DNA of 18,678 nt, taken from Desulfotomaculum sp. Lineage in GTDB: Bacteria > Bacillota > Desulfotomaculia > Desulfotomaculales > Ammonificaceae. Below the pieces are notes generated by a model, which was given only the letters and a program-made list of their open reading frames with translations, searched no databases and had not been told where the DNA came from. A program made the translations under genes and the position numbers. The stretch covers positions 1 to 18,678 of the forward strand of contig DTYU01000249.1 in NCBI GenBank assembly GCA_012961725.1. Direction: 5' to 3'. The stretch's first letter is position 1. Every line of letters begins with the position of its first letter. This document shows, piece by piece, positions 1 through 7,732 of the stretch.

Positions 1-45
1 AGCGCAGATTGCAGGGGTTAAATTCGACTGCTTACAGCCTTAACT

Positions 46-73
46 GGCGCGGATTCGCACCCGCGCCTTTTTC
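46..73 (+). terminator. Intrinsic terminator of an upstream gene
   Basis: A 7-bp perfect GC stem (GGCGCGG at 46-52, CCGCGCC at 61-67) encloses an 8-base loop and is followed directly by TTTTTC. This is the classic rho-independent form for plus-strand transcription coming from outside the window. No coding region is recognisable in bases 1-45, so the gene it ends is not seen here. Confidence 0.75.
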
Positions 74-125
74 TATAAATGGGGTTTTTGCAGGAAAAGA
101 GCGACAAGCGGTGAACTAAAAGAAC

Positions 126-150
126 AATTTAATATGGTGTCCCCGTAATT
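126..150 (+). repeat. Interspersed repeat, core TATGGTGTCCCC, copy 1
   Basis: An AT-flanked element with the core TATGGTGTCCCCGTA. Two near-identical copies lie in the opposite orientation at the right end of the window (18607-18632 and 18642-18667). The core can fold as a small hairpin, TATGG against CCRTA with a 5-base loop, with a G-U pair in this copy. It ends 2 bases before the Shine-Dalgarno site of the LapA-like gene. Elements of this look are often associated with IS200-like REP-associated tyrosine transposases, but no transposase is present in the window, so that assignment is inference from memory. Confidence 0.75.
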
Positions 151-167
151 CGGGAGGAGAGTGCAAA

Positions 168-488
168 GTGGGGTTCTACATAACACTGGGCCTCCTGCTG
201 TCGCTTTTAGTCGCCGTTTTTGCCGTTCAGAACGCGACGACCGTAAATATCCGCTTCCTGGCGTGGGAGTTCAAAGGGATCTCGCTCGCGATTGTGGTGC
301 TTGGGTCGGCTGCAGGCGGGGCGCTCATAGTCTTCATTTTTGGTGTAGGGCGCCAGATCAGACAAGCCTTGCGGGTGCACGAGTTATCAAGCGAGAACAT
401 CAGGCTTACCCAGCGCCTCTCCCGCGTAGAAGAGCAGCGGGCCAAAAGCAGTTCTGTCGAGAAAAAAGAGGACGGCGTTTCTTCCTAA
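168..488 (+). CDS. LapA-domain (DUF1049) small membrane protein
   Basis: A 106-residue inner-membrane protein. Two hydrophobic segments are visible, about residues 3-20 and 37-60, separated by a short loop with the QNATTVNIRFLAWEF pattern typical of LapA/DUF1049 proteins. A charged C-terminal tail (about 63-106) could form a coiled coil on the cytoplasmic side. In Gram-negatives LapA helps lipopolysaccharide assembly; in Gram-positives the role is not established. The start is GTG at 168, preceded by GGGAGGAGA at 152-160 with good spacing. A GTG at 161 in another frame gives a protein of no recognisable family. The tandem next gene is dinG, 115 bases downstream. Confidence 0.8.
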   Translation: MGFYITLGLLLSLLVAVFAVQNATTVNIRFLAWEFKGISLAIVVLGSAAGGALIVFIFGVGRQIRQALRVHELSSENIRLTQRLSRVEEQRAKSSSVEKKEDGVSS

Positions 489-525
489 ACTGGCGCAGAT
501 GATTTACGCCGCTATATATAGTTTG

Positions 526-552
526 CCTGTCCCTGCCTACTGCAGGCACAGG
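526..552. repeat. Inverted repeat (hairpin) between lapA-like gene and dinG
   Basis: An imperfect palindrome in the 115-base gap: outer arms CCTGT (526-530) and ACAGG (548-552), inner arms TGCCT and AGGCA around a 5-base loop. It would make a stable hairpin in RNA from either strand. No T-run follows, so it is not a standard terminator. It could be an mRNA-stabilising hairpin or a short dispersed palindrome. Confidence 0.5.
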
Positions 553-603
553 TCGCCGCGCCCCGCAGATGTTGTTGGAATTCAGCAAGCCTGGGAGTGA
601 AAT

Positions 604-3423
604 ATGGTCTATGTTGCCGTTGATATAGAAACCACGGGCCTTGATCCGGCGCGCGACGAGATCATCGAGGTCGGCCTGTGCCGGATTGAAGACGGCACAA
701 TCGGTGAAGGCTTTTCTTCCCTTGTGCGGCCCTCGTGTCCTGTTCCGCCTAACGTAAGGCGCTTGACCGGAATCGACGACGGCCTGCTTCAAAAAGCGCC
801 TCTTTGGCAGGGGATAGCCGCCCAGGTGTCCTCTTTTATCGGCAGCGCTCCGCTGATCGGGCATAACGTGGCCTTTGACGCGGGTTTCCTTTCCCGCTAC
901 CTGAACCGTCCCTTTACCCAGCCCCTCTTGGATACGTGCGAGCTTGCGCGGTTACTCCTTCCGGGTATACAGGGTTACAGTTTAGAACGGGTTGCTTCAC
1001 TTGCTGGCGTTTCTTCGCCGGTACAGCACCGCGCTCTTCCTGATGCCGTGGTGACGGCGGAGCTTTTTATCACTCTTATGAAGCGGCTTGATGCACTGCC
1101 TTATCAGATCCTTGCAGCCGCCGTCTCCCTGTTGGAACGAGGGGGATCGGCCTGGGCGCCGTTTTTCAAAGAGGCGTTACGGGGCGGCGCGGCTTCGGGG
1201 CAGATTACCGTGCCGTACGCCTTCGCAAGCGCCCCTGAAGAGGAAGACGCATGTCGGGCAGCGATTCCCGAAGGGCTTAGTACGGGGGATCTTTTCGGTC
1301 CTGCGGGAAGGTTGCCTGCTGTACTCCCGTGTTACGAGTACCGGGAACAGCAGGAAGAGATGGCGGCGGCGGTAACCGGGGCGTTTGCCACCCGGTCCTG
1401 CCTGCTCGTTGAGGCGGGTACGGGCACGGGGAAGTCGCTGGCCTACCTCATCCCTTTGGTGCTCGCGGCGCTTGCGGACGATAAGCCGGCGCTCGTTTCA
1501 ACCCATACGGTTAACCTCCAGGAACAACTGCTGCTTAAAGATGTGCCGGTCGTAAGGGCGGCGCTTGGTACGGAATTCAAGACGGTTCTGGTTAAAGGCC
1601 GCCAGCACTACCTGTGTCTCCGGCGCTGGGAGCAGGTGCTGGGCCGGGGCGACTTTGACGCTCAAGCCGCCGCTGTTTACGCCCGCGTGCTGATCTGGCT
1701 CACCGAAACGCTCACCGGGGATTTCACTGAACTGGCGCTCCGCGAAGCAGAAAGGGAGGCGCTGTCCCAAGTAGCCGCCACGGCAGAAGGCTGTTTCGGA
1801 AGGCGCTGTCCTAACGCACGCCGCTGTTTTGTAAACAAGGCGCGCCGGCAAGCGGAAAAAGCAACGGTCCTGGTTACAAACCACGCACTGCTGCTCACCG
1901 ATATCTTTACAGGCGGAATGGTATTACCGGAATACGGACCGCTTGTCATCGACGAAGCCCACCACCTTGAGGATGTAGCCACGGAATGCCTGACCTCCAG
2001 TATTGCGAGGCGTGACATTGAGCACTGGCTTTCCCGTCTCGGCGCGGTGCTTTGGCGGGGAGGAAGCAGGCTTTCGGTGTTCCAGGCCGGTGAGGAGTTG
2101 ACCTCGGGAATCAAAGCCGCCGCCGAAATGGTAGAAAGTACGGCGAAGGAGTTCTTTTCGGAACTGGAAGCTGAGCTGCGAAAGGCCGGAGAACCTGACG
2201 CGCAGGCGGCAAGCGTACCGGCGCGCCTGCTGCGCAGCGGCGGTCATAACCTGGTTACCGATACCGCTGCCGGAGCTTGGTACATCACGCTGGCCAGGGA
2301 GTTTGATCTTTTGCTGCGAAGATGCCGGGAGTTGACCCGGACGGCGGAATCATGGGCGGAGGACTGGCTCGAGGAACTGGGCCTTTTGCTCCAGGAAGGA
2401 CAGGAGCTGCTTAACACCCTGACCGGTATCGTGGAAGAGGATGACCGGAACAGGGTACAATGGATTGAGGGCAAGTTTCTTGCCGGTTCCGTGCACGCCG
2501 TGCTGAAGGCGGCACCGGTCGACGTATCGAAAGAGATTTATAATGCTCTTTTCACCGGTACCCGCGGGACAGTCCTGACTTCTGCCACCTTGAGCATCGA
2601 GGGACGCTTCGACCACTTTATCAGACGCGTGGGTCTGGACTGTTTGCCGCCGGAAAGCCTAAACATGAAGATAATCGATTCGCCGTTTGCCTACCGGGAA
2701 AAGGCCGCCCTCTGTGTTCTGCGTGATGTGCCGCTGTTTCAGGAGGTGCCTGCTGAAAACTACCTTACGGCGGTAACGGATGCCTTGGCCTCCCTGATAA
2801 CCGCGGTCGGGGAACGAACGCTGGTCCTGTTCACCGCTGTCAGGACGCTCCGGGAGGTGGCGCAGCGGTTGAAATCCCGGCTCGAGACGGAGGAAATCTG
2901 TGTTTTGGCGCAGGGGATTGACGGAGGGCGTACACGGCTGGTCGAAGAGTTCCGGCAGGTGCCCCGCGCGGTTTTGTGCGGGACGGCGAGTTTCTGGGAG
3001 GGAATCGATATCCCCGGCGGCATCCTGCGGATGGTCGTGATCGTCAAACTCCCCTTTCCGCCTTATGAAGCGCCGGTGCTGACGGCGCGTAGGGCGCTCT
3101 TGGCGAGCAGAGGGTTCGATGATTTTTACGCGCTGAGCCTGCCGTATGCGGTGTTGCGGTTTAAACAGGGTTTCGGACGTCTGATCCGCTCACATCAAGA
3201 CGAAGGGGTGGTGGTCGTGCTTGACCGCAGGCTGGTAGAAAAAAGTTACGGGCCCTCTTTCATCCGGTCACTCCCGCCGCTTCCGGTGGGGGTGATGGGC
3301 CTCACTGAAGCCTGCACCTGGCTGTACCAGCGTTTTCAAGGCTCCGGGCGGCCGGTACGAAGCAGTCGGCTGCAGTCTAAAACAATCCCCCCGCTGTTAT
3401 CATTTTTCCGGTGTACCGAATAG
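604..3423 (+). CDS. dinG: DinG-family ATP-dependent helicase with N-terminal 3'-5' exonuclease domain
   Basis: A 939-residue cytoplasmic DNA-repair enzyme, the fused form found in Bacillus and Clostridia. Residues 1-165 are a DnaQ-like DEDDh exonuclease: DIETTG with D7 and E9, HNVAFD for Exo II, and HRALPD for Exo III. The XPD/DinG superfamily-2 helicase follows: Walker A EAGTGTGKS at 270-278, four probable Fe-S cysteines C338, C397, C402 and C408, DEAH at 450-453, and motif VI QGFGRLIRS from about 855. All catalytic motifs are present, so both activities are likely. In Bacillus subtilis the equivalent protein keeps nuclease activity while its helicase role is less clear; here the Fe-S cysteines are kept. 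The ATG at 604 has GGGAGTG upstream at 592-598. SpoVM follows 40 bases after the stop. Confidence 0.95.
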   Translation: MVYVAVDIETTGLDPARDEIIEVGLCRIEDGTIGEGFSSLVRPSCPVPPNVRRLTGIDDGLLQKAPLWQGIAAQVSSFIGSAPLIGHNVAFDAGFLSRYLNRPFTQPLLDTCELARLLLPGIQGYSLERVASLAGVSSPVQHRALPDAVVTAELFITLMKRLDALPYQILAAAVSLLERGGSAWAPFFKEALRGGAASGQITVPYAFASAPEEEDACRAAIPEGLSTGDLFGPAGRLPAVLPCYEYREQQEEMAAAVTGAFATRSCLLVEAGTGTGKSLAYLIPLVLAALADDKPALVSTHTVNLQEQLLLKDVPVVRAALGTEFKTVLVKGRQHYLCLRRWEQVLGRGDFDAQAAAVYARVLIWLTETLTGDFTELALREAEREALSQVAATAEGCFGRRCPNARRCFVNKARRQAEKATVLVTNHALLLTDIFTGGMVLPEYGPLVIDEAHHLEDVATECLTSSIARRDIEHWLSRLGAVLWRGGSRLSVFQAGEELTSGIKAAAEMVESTAKEFFSELEAELRKAGEPDAQAASVPARLLRSGGHNLVTDTAAGAWYITLAREFDLLLRRCRELTRTAESWAEDWLEELGLLLQEGQELLNTLTGIVEEDDRNRVQWIEGKFLAGSVHAVLKAAPVDVSKEIYNALFTGTRGTVLTSATLSIEGRFDHFIRRVGLDCLPPESLNMKIIDSPFAYREKAALCVLRDVPLFQEVPAENYLTAVTDALASLITAVGERTLVLFTAVRTLREVAQRLKSRLETEEICVLAQGIDGGRTRLVEEFRQVPRAVLCGTASFWEGIDIPGGILRMVVIVKLPFPPYEAPVLTARRALLASRGFDDFYALSLPYAVLRFKQGFGRLIRSHQDEGVVVVLDRRLVEKSYGPSFIRSLPPLPVGVMGLTEACTWLYQRFQGSGRPVRSSRLQSKTIPPLLSFFRCTE

Positions 3424-3463
3424 AATTTATGGAGGCTGAATGGTGTGCAAGGGGGGCAAGACC

Positions 3464-3529
3464 GTGCGGGTTGTTTTCATCAGGCTGCCTGGTTTTCTAT
3501 TTAAGATTCTAAAACGTTTCAACCGGTGA
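3464..3529 (+). CDS. spoVM: Probable stage V sporulation protein SpoVM (21 aa)
   Basis: A tiny reading frame that begins MRVVFIRLPGFLFK and ends in a basic Arg/Lys-rich stretch. It matches the plan of SpoVM, the amphipathic micropeptide that marks the convex forespore membrane and recruits SpoIVA: hydrophobic N-terminus, a -IxLPxFL- core with proline at position 9 as in Bacillus subtilis SpoVM, then a basic amphipathic helix. The start is GTG at 3464 with a GGGGGG Shine-Dalgarno tract at 3451-3456. An in-frame ATG at 3440 would add 8 residues, but it would shift Pro9 and the N-terminus that SpoVM needs free. The frame lies 40 bases after dinG. The call rests on a short pattern match made by eye. 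If right, the host forms spores. Confidence 0.55.
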   Translation: MRVVFIRLPGFLFKILKRFNR

Positions 3530-3647
3530 GCGGTTCGAATTTGACTTACAGCGATAGTTTTACAGCTTGTCCAGTGATTTCAATCTACCATTCAAGGTAT
3601 TTCTCCGCCGGAGGGGTAGGATTTCTTACGCTTTTGACGAATACCTG

Positions 3648-3693
3648 TTGACAGGATGGTTGGGTCTGTTGTTATATGGGATAACGCTGTTAT
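3648..3693 (+). promoter_or_regulatory. Sigma-A-type promoter of the hdr operon with overlapping inverted repeat
   Basis: A consensus -35 box TTGACA (3648-3653) lies 18 bases before TTATAT (3672-3677), 60 bases ahead of the hdrC start. A nested repeat, GTTAT (3671-3675), ATAAC (3681-3685) and GTTAT (3689-3693), covers the -10 box and the expected start site. This is the usual place for a repressor operator. The regulator is unknown. The rest of the 313-base gap after dinG (3424-3736) holds the spoVM frame and AT-rich sequence with no other clear feature. Confidence 0.65.
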
Positions 3694-3736
3694 TTTAACC
3701 TCTTGTGGGGCTTGGTATTTTGGAGGGGTAATCTGA

Positions 3737-4288
3737 ATGCTTCTCGGAAAAAGTCAGATTGATCCCGGCTTTCTTGCATCAACCGCCCGGGCAAGCGGCC
3801 AGGACACGCTTTCTCACTGTTACCAGTGCGGGAAGTGTACCGCGGGGTGTCCTACGGCCTTCGCTATGGATTACAAGCCGAACCAGATCATCCGGTTATT
3901 GCAGTTGGGTCATAAGGAGAAGGCTTTGGGTTCACGTGCGATTTGGGTCTGTGCGGGATGTTTCACGTGTACCACCCGGTGTCCCTGCGGCATAGATATT
4001 GCGCAGGTGATGGACAACCTCCGGATCGTTGCCCGCCAGGAGGGCAGAACCGGACAGGGAAAGCGGGCGGTTCTTTTCAACGAGCTGTTTCTGCGGTCGG
4101 TGCGGCGCAACGGCCGGGTCTTTGAGACGGGTGTGGTGGCAGCTTTTAACCTGAAGATAGGGAAACCCTTGCATGATACAGAATTAGCAAGGTTTATGCT
4201 GAAAGGGCGAAAACTCCGTTTCGTGCCTGTAAGGATCAGAAAGACAGCGGAGATGGCAGGGCTTTTTGCAAAACGGAAGAAGGGCTGA
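3737..4288 (+). CDS. hdrC: Heterodisulfide reductase subunit C-like Fe-S protein
   Basis: A 183-residue soluble electron-transfer subunit with two [4Fe-4S] motifs: C28, C31, C34, C38 and C72, C75, C78, C82. In HdrABC complexes HdrC passes electrons from HdrA to the HdrB active site. The second motif reads CPCGID, an extra cysteine (C84) where family members usually carry Arg or another residue. The start ATG has GGAGGGG at 3722-3728 with 8-base spacing. It is the first gene after the promoter at 3648 and is followed after one base by hdrB. The hdrC-hdrB-hdrA order is the one found in acetogens and sulfate reducers of the Firmicutes. Confidence 0.93.
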   Translation: MLLGKSQIDPGFLASTARASGQDTLSHCYQCGKCTAGCPTAFAMDYKPNQIIRLLQLGHKEKALGSRAIWVCAGCFTCTTRCPCGIDIAQVMDNLRIVARQEGRTGQGKRAVLFNELFLRSVRRNGRVFETGVVAAFNLKIGKPLHDTELARFMLKGRKLRFVPVRIRKTAEMAGLFAKRKKG

Positions 4289-4289
4289 G

Positions 4290-5150
4290 ATGAGGGTCGG
4301 CTATTATCCCGGATGCTCACTGGAAAACACCGCGAAGGAATACGATCTTGCCGCCAGGCTAGTCACGAACCATTTGGGGATTCAACTGGTCGAGATCCCA
4401 GACTGGAACTGCTGTGGGGCGACTGCCGCACACAGCACCGATCACCTCTTGGCGGTTGCTCTTCCTGCGCGGAACCTGGTGATTGCGGAGGAGATGGGGC
4501 TTGATATCACTGTTCCTTGCGCCGCATGTTACCAGCGTCTGCGGACAGCTCACCGGGAACTGACCGAAAACCGGGCGGTGGCCGAAGAGGTCGCCGGTGT
4601 ACTTGGCCGGCAATACCGGGGTACGGTGCGCATACATTCATTGCTTGAGACGATGGCAGACGTAGGGTTTGATGTGCTGTCGGCCCAGGTGGTCAATCCG
4701 CTTAAGGGCTTGCGGGTCGCGTGTTACTATGGTTGTCTTCTGGTGCGGCCGCCGAGCACCGGGTGTGACGACCCGGAAAGTCCGCAGCTGATGGACAGGC
4801 TGGTGGAGACTACGAAGGCGGAAGCCGTCAGGTGGGGTTACCACAACGAGTGCTGCGGCGCCGCACTAATCTTTGGGGCCCGGGAGGTGGCGCTGAAACT
4901 GGTACAAAGGATTCTGCGCAATGCCGTGGATACGGGAGCCCAAGTGATCGCGTGCGCCTGCCCGCTTTGTCAGAGCAACCTCGATATCCGTCAGGGACAG
5001 GTGAACAAGGCGTTCGGGACCAATTTTGCGGTGCCGGTTTTGTACTTCCCGCAGCTCATAGGCATAGCGATGGGGTTGGCCCCGCGCGACCTGGGCCTCG
5101 AGACCCACTTTGTCGATCCGCAGAAGGCCTTAAGAATAGTCAGCGGTTGA
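4290..5150 (+). CDS. hdrB: Heterodisulfide reductase subunit B-like protein
   Basis: A 286-residue subunit with two complete CCG domains (CX31-39CCX35-36CXXC type), which in methanogen HdrB each bind a noncubane [4Fe-4S] cluster for disulfide reduction. The first set is C9, C41-C42, C77, C80 and the second C149, C188-C189, C224, C227. Both are intact, so the disulfide or related redox chemistry is likely kept; the substrate in a bacterium (DsrC, a low-molecular thiol, or another enzyme) is not shown by the sequence. ATG 4290 sits one base after the hdrC stop and behind AAGAAGGG. An upstream TTG at 4266 would overlap hdrC and lacks a ribosome site. Confidence 0.92.
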   Translation: MRVGYYPGCSLENTAKEYDLAARLVTNHLGIQLVEIPDWNCCGATAAHSTDHLLAVALPARNLVIAEEMGLDITVPCAACYQRLRTAHRELTENRAVAEEVAGVLGRQYRGTVRIHSLLETMADVGFDVLSAQVVNPLKGLRVACYYGCLLVRPPSTGCDDPESPQLMDRLVETTKAEAVRWGYHNECCGAALIFGAREVALKLVQRILRNAVDTGAQVIACACPLCQSNLDIRQGQVNKAFGTNFAVPVLYFPQLIGIAMGLAPRDLGLETHFVDPQKALRIVSG

Positions 5151-5248
5151 ATGTTCAAAGGGCAGCACCGGGCGCAACGAGCAATGAGATATGAGCTCGC
5201 GGTGACGGGTAAATAACCGGTAGTTTTGTCAGGAAGAAAGGGAGCTTT

Positions 5249-7249
5249 ATGTCGCGGATCGGCGTATTTATATGCTGGTGTGGATCAAATATCGGCGGTC
5301 TCCTCAACTGTCCGGCGATAGCGGAAGAAGCGGCCTCTTTCCCCGGAGTGGTCTTCAGTACTGATTACAAATATCTCTGTTCGGACCCGGGTCAGAAGAT
5401 GATCGTGGAAGCGGTGAGCGGCTACAGACTCGACCGGGTAGTGGTGGCCTCTTGCTCACCGCGCCTTCACGAGGAGACGTTTCGGGAGATGCTGAAACGT
5501 GCCGGGCTGAACCCGTATTGCCTCGAAATGGCCAACTTGCGGGAGCATTGCTCCTGGGTGCATCAGCATGCTCAGGAGGCGGCCCAGCGGAAGGCAGTCG
5601 ACCTTGTCCGGCGGGCCGTGGCCAAGGCTGCGCTACTTGAGCCGCTTTCCCCGAACCGGATTCCGGTAACCAAGAGGTGCCTGGTGATCGGTGGGGGGAT
5701 TGCAGGGATCCAGGCGGCCCTCGATGTTGCTGATGCGGGACTCGAGGTGGTGCTGGTCGAACGGGCGCCCACCATCGGGGGTAACATGGTCAAGCTGGAT
5801 AAGACCTTTCCCACCTTCGACTGTTCGGCCTGTATCAGCGCGCCGAAGATGGCGGCAGTCGCTAAACACCCGAAGGTCAAACTATACACCTATGCGCAAG
5901 TAGAGGAAATCACCGGTTATGTGGGAAATTTTCAGGCACGCATCCGGCAGCGGGCCAGGTTTGTCGACCATACCAAGTGCACCGGCTGCGGCACGTGCTG
6001 GACGAGATGCCCGACCAGCGTGCCGGACGAGTTTAACGAGGGTCTCGGCAAACGAGCAGCCATCTACATCCCGTTTCCGCAGGCGGTGCCGAACAAGCCC
6101 GTGATAGACGCCACCAACTGCCGGCAGTTCGCAGAAGGCAAGTGCGGCGTCTGTGAAAAGTTGTGTCCGGCCGGGGCGATCGACTACACACAGAAAGACG
6201 AGATTATTGAGGTCGAGGTCGGGGCTGTGGTGGTTGCAACCGGCTTTGGGCTGTTCCCATGGGAAAAGGTTTACGGAGAGTACGGCTACGGCCGGTACCC
6301 CGACGTCATCACGGGGATGGGTTTTGAGCGGCTCGTGACCGCGGCCGGGCCTACCAGCGGGAAGATCCTGCGACCTTCGGACGGGAAAGAACCCAAGACA
6401 GTGGTCTTCATTCAGTGCATAGGCTCCAGGGACGAGGCGAAGGGAAAGGAATACTGCTCCCGGGTTTGCTGTATGTATACGGCGAAGCATGCCCATCAGG
6501 TGTTAGAGAAGATACTGGACGCGAGGGTGTACGTTTTCTACATCGATATGCGCACTTTCGGCAAGGGATACGAGGAGTTCTACCGGCGTGTGCAGGATGA
6601 GGGTGTGGTTTACATCCGGGGGCGTGTCTCGAAGGTTTTTCAGGAAGGGTCGAAGCTCGTGGTTAAGGGTGCGGATACGCTCCTGGGGGAGCAGGTGGAG
6701 ATCGCGGCGGAGATGGTGGTGCTCGCTACGGGTGTTGTGGCAGCAGAGGGAGCCCACGACGTTGCCCGAATGATCGGCATCTCGGTGGATAAAGACGGCT
6801 TCTTCCAGGAGGCACACCCGAAACTCCGCCCGGTGGAGACGCATACCGGCGGGGTTTTCCTGGCGGGGGCCTGCCAGGCGCCGAAGGATATTCCCGACAC
6901 CGTTGCCCAGGCCAGCGGTGCAGCAGGCAAAGTCTGCGCCCTTTTATCTAAAGATGACTTGGAGACGGACCCGCTGGTTTCCCATGTCAACAACGCACTT
7001 TGCACCGGATGTCTCGCCTGCCAGGGTGTCTGTCCGTATAGAGCAATCCAGCCGGTGACGATCACCGAGCGCCTGCCCGGCCGGCCGCCCCGGGAGCGGG
7101 TGGTGGCACGAGTGAATGAGGGGTTGTGTCAGGGGTGCGGCGCCTGTACGGTGGCTTGTCCGCCGGGAGCCGTAGACCTTAGCGGTTTTACCAACGAGCA
7201 GCTCCTTGCGGAGGTAGACGCGTTTTGTCTATGTGCGAGAACAAGGTGA
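5249..7249 (+). CDS. hdrA: Heterodisulfide reductase subunit A-like flavoprotein
   Basis: A 666-residue FAD iron-sulfur protein, the site of flavin-based electron bifurcation in Hdr complexes. An N-terminal HdrA domain is followed by a Rossmann FAD motif GGGIAG at 148-153 and the HdrA-specific FDCSAC (C192, C195). Inserted [4Fe-4S] motifs are C244/247/250/254 and C291/299/302/306, and two ferredoxin motifs lie at C585/588/591/595 and C627/630/633/637. All cofactor motifs are intact. The ATG is preceded by AAAGGGAG. It starts 98 bases after hdrB; that gap shows nothing notable. Its last 19 bases overlap the start of the broken mvhD, so the reading frame itself is not damaged by the downstream deletion. 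Without MvhD/Flox partners at this locus, its electron donor must come from elsewhere. Confidence 0.95.
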   Translation: MSRIGVFICWCGSNIGGLLNCPAIAEEAASFPGVVFSTDYKYLCSDPGQKMIVEAVSGYRLDRVVVASCSPRLHEETFREMLKRAGLNPYCLEMANLREHCSWVHQHAQEAAQRKAVDLVRRAVAKAALLEPLSPNRIPVTKRCLVIGGGIAGIQAALDVADAGLEVVLVERAPTIGGNMVKLDKTFPTFDCSACISAPKMAAVAKHPKVKLYTYAQVEEITGYVGNFQARIRQRARFVDHTKCTGCGTCWTRCPTSVPDEFNEGLGKRAAIYIPFPQAVPNKPVIDATNCRQFAEGKCGVCEKLCPAGAIDYTQKDEIIEVEVGAVVVATGFGLFPWEKVYGEYGYGRYPDVITGMGFERLVTAAGPTSGKILRPSDGKEPKTVVFIQCIGSRDEAKGKEYCSRVCCMYTAKHAHQVLEKILDARVYVFYIDMRTFGKGYEEFYRRVQDEGVVYIRGRVSKVFQEGSKLVVKGADTLLGEQVEIAAEMVVLATGVVAAEGAHDVARMIGISVDKDGFFQEAHPKLRPVETHTGGVFLAGACQAPKDIPDTVAQASGAAGKVCALLSKDDLETDPLVSHVNNALCTGCLACQGVCPYRAIQPVTITERLPGRPPRERVVARVNEGLCQGCGACTVACPPGAVDLSGFTNEQLLAEVDAFCLCARTR

Positions 7250-7400
7250 GGAAAACGAAAGAAGAAACCTGGCAGCCCAGGATCGTAGCCTTTCTTTCAA
7301 ACTGGTGCGATTACATGGGTGCGGACCTGGCCGGAGTGTGCGGGCTGAAATGCCCCCCAACGTGCGGATAATCCCGGTGTCTTGTTCCAGTCTGGCCTGA
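7231..7400 (+). pseudogene. mvhD: Truncated and frameshifted mvhD/floxD remnant
   Basis: The frame starting at ATG 7231 inside the hdrA end encodes PRIVAFLSNWCDYMGADLAG, the diagnostic N-terminus of MvhD/FrhD, the small [2Fe-2S] subunit that links an electron-input module to HdrA. It stops at TAA 7369. If one base is added at the C6 run (7353-7358), the family sequence resumes as NVRIIPVSCSS up to about 7391, then stops at TGA 7398. Family members are about 130-150 residues; only about the first 55 are present, so the C-terminal cysteine region is gone. This is a dead gene, or at most a 46-residue fragment. Confidence 0.85.
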
Positions 7401-7404
7401 AGCA

Positions 7405-7732
7405 GAGGGTCTCAACGTATGGACGTCGATGCCCCGGAGGAAGGCTGGGGCGGAGACGTAGGTTTAGTGCCTGCGTACGTGGAGCAGATTAACCCCGCCC
7501 GCGAAAACAAGATCGTTGTGCTCTGGGGCCCGCCGATCATGATCAAGTTTACGGTGAAAGGACTGTCCGGGCCGGGCTTTAAGGAAAAACAGGTTTACAC
7601 CACGCTCGAGCTGCGGATGGGATGCGGCATCGGCAAATGCGGACGCTGCAACGTCGGTGCGCGTTTTGTCTGCCGGGACGGCCCGGTTTTCAGCCTATCG
7701 GAGTTGCAAGAACCCCGGCTGAAGTATCAGTT
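7405..7732 (+). pseudogene. C-terminal remnant of a FloxA/AsrB-like FAD/NAD(P)-binding oxidoreductase
   Basis: From about 7419 the frame reads DAPEEGWGGDVG, then VVLWGPPIMIKFTV, then CGIGKCGRCNVGARFVC with four cysteines, then DGPVFS. These are the last third of the ferredoxin-reductase-like subunit found in HdrABC-FloxABCD operons and in anaerobic sulfite reductase B, including the PyrK-type [2Fe-2S] domain. The FAD domain and most of the NAD domain are absent: about 105 of some 280 residues remain. No natural stop is kept, and the frame runs on antisense into mrp as far as 7979. ATG 7419 could start translation in principle, but its upstream site is weak. It sits directly behind the mvhD remnant, so the two appear to be the ends of one deletion. 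Confidence 0.75.

Noticed and set aside
161..502. Overlapping frame from GTG 161 as the gene instead of the LapA-like protein
   Set aside because: Its product is Arg-rich with no family pattern, while the 168 frame gives two clear membrane segments and LapA sequence behind the same ribosome site.
4266..4289. TTG 4266 as the hdrB start
   Set aside because: It overlaps hdrC, has no ribosome site, and adds residues not seen in HdrB. ATG 4290 is well placed behind AAGAAGGG.
5882..6496. Long minus-strand frame inside hdrA as a gene
   Set aside because: It is a shadow of GC-rich hdrA codons, with no family match or ribosome site. The same holds for 10703-11392 (minus) inside the cyclase gene and 1498-2114 (minus) inside dinG.
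7398..7400. TGA in the repaired mvhD frame as selenocysteine
   Set aside because: MvhD proteins can contain selenocysteine, but at a later conserved site. No family sequence follows this TGA, and a frameshift is needed to reach it.
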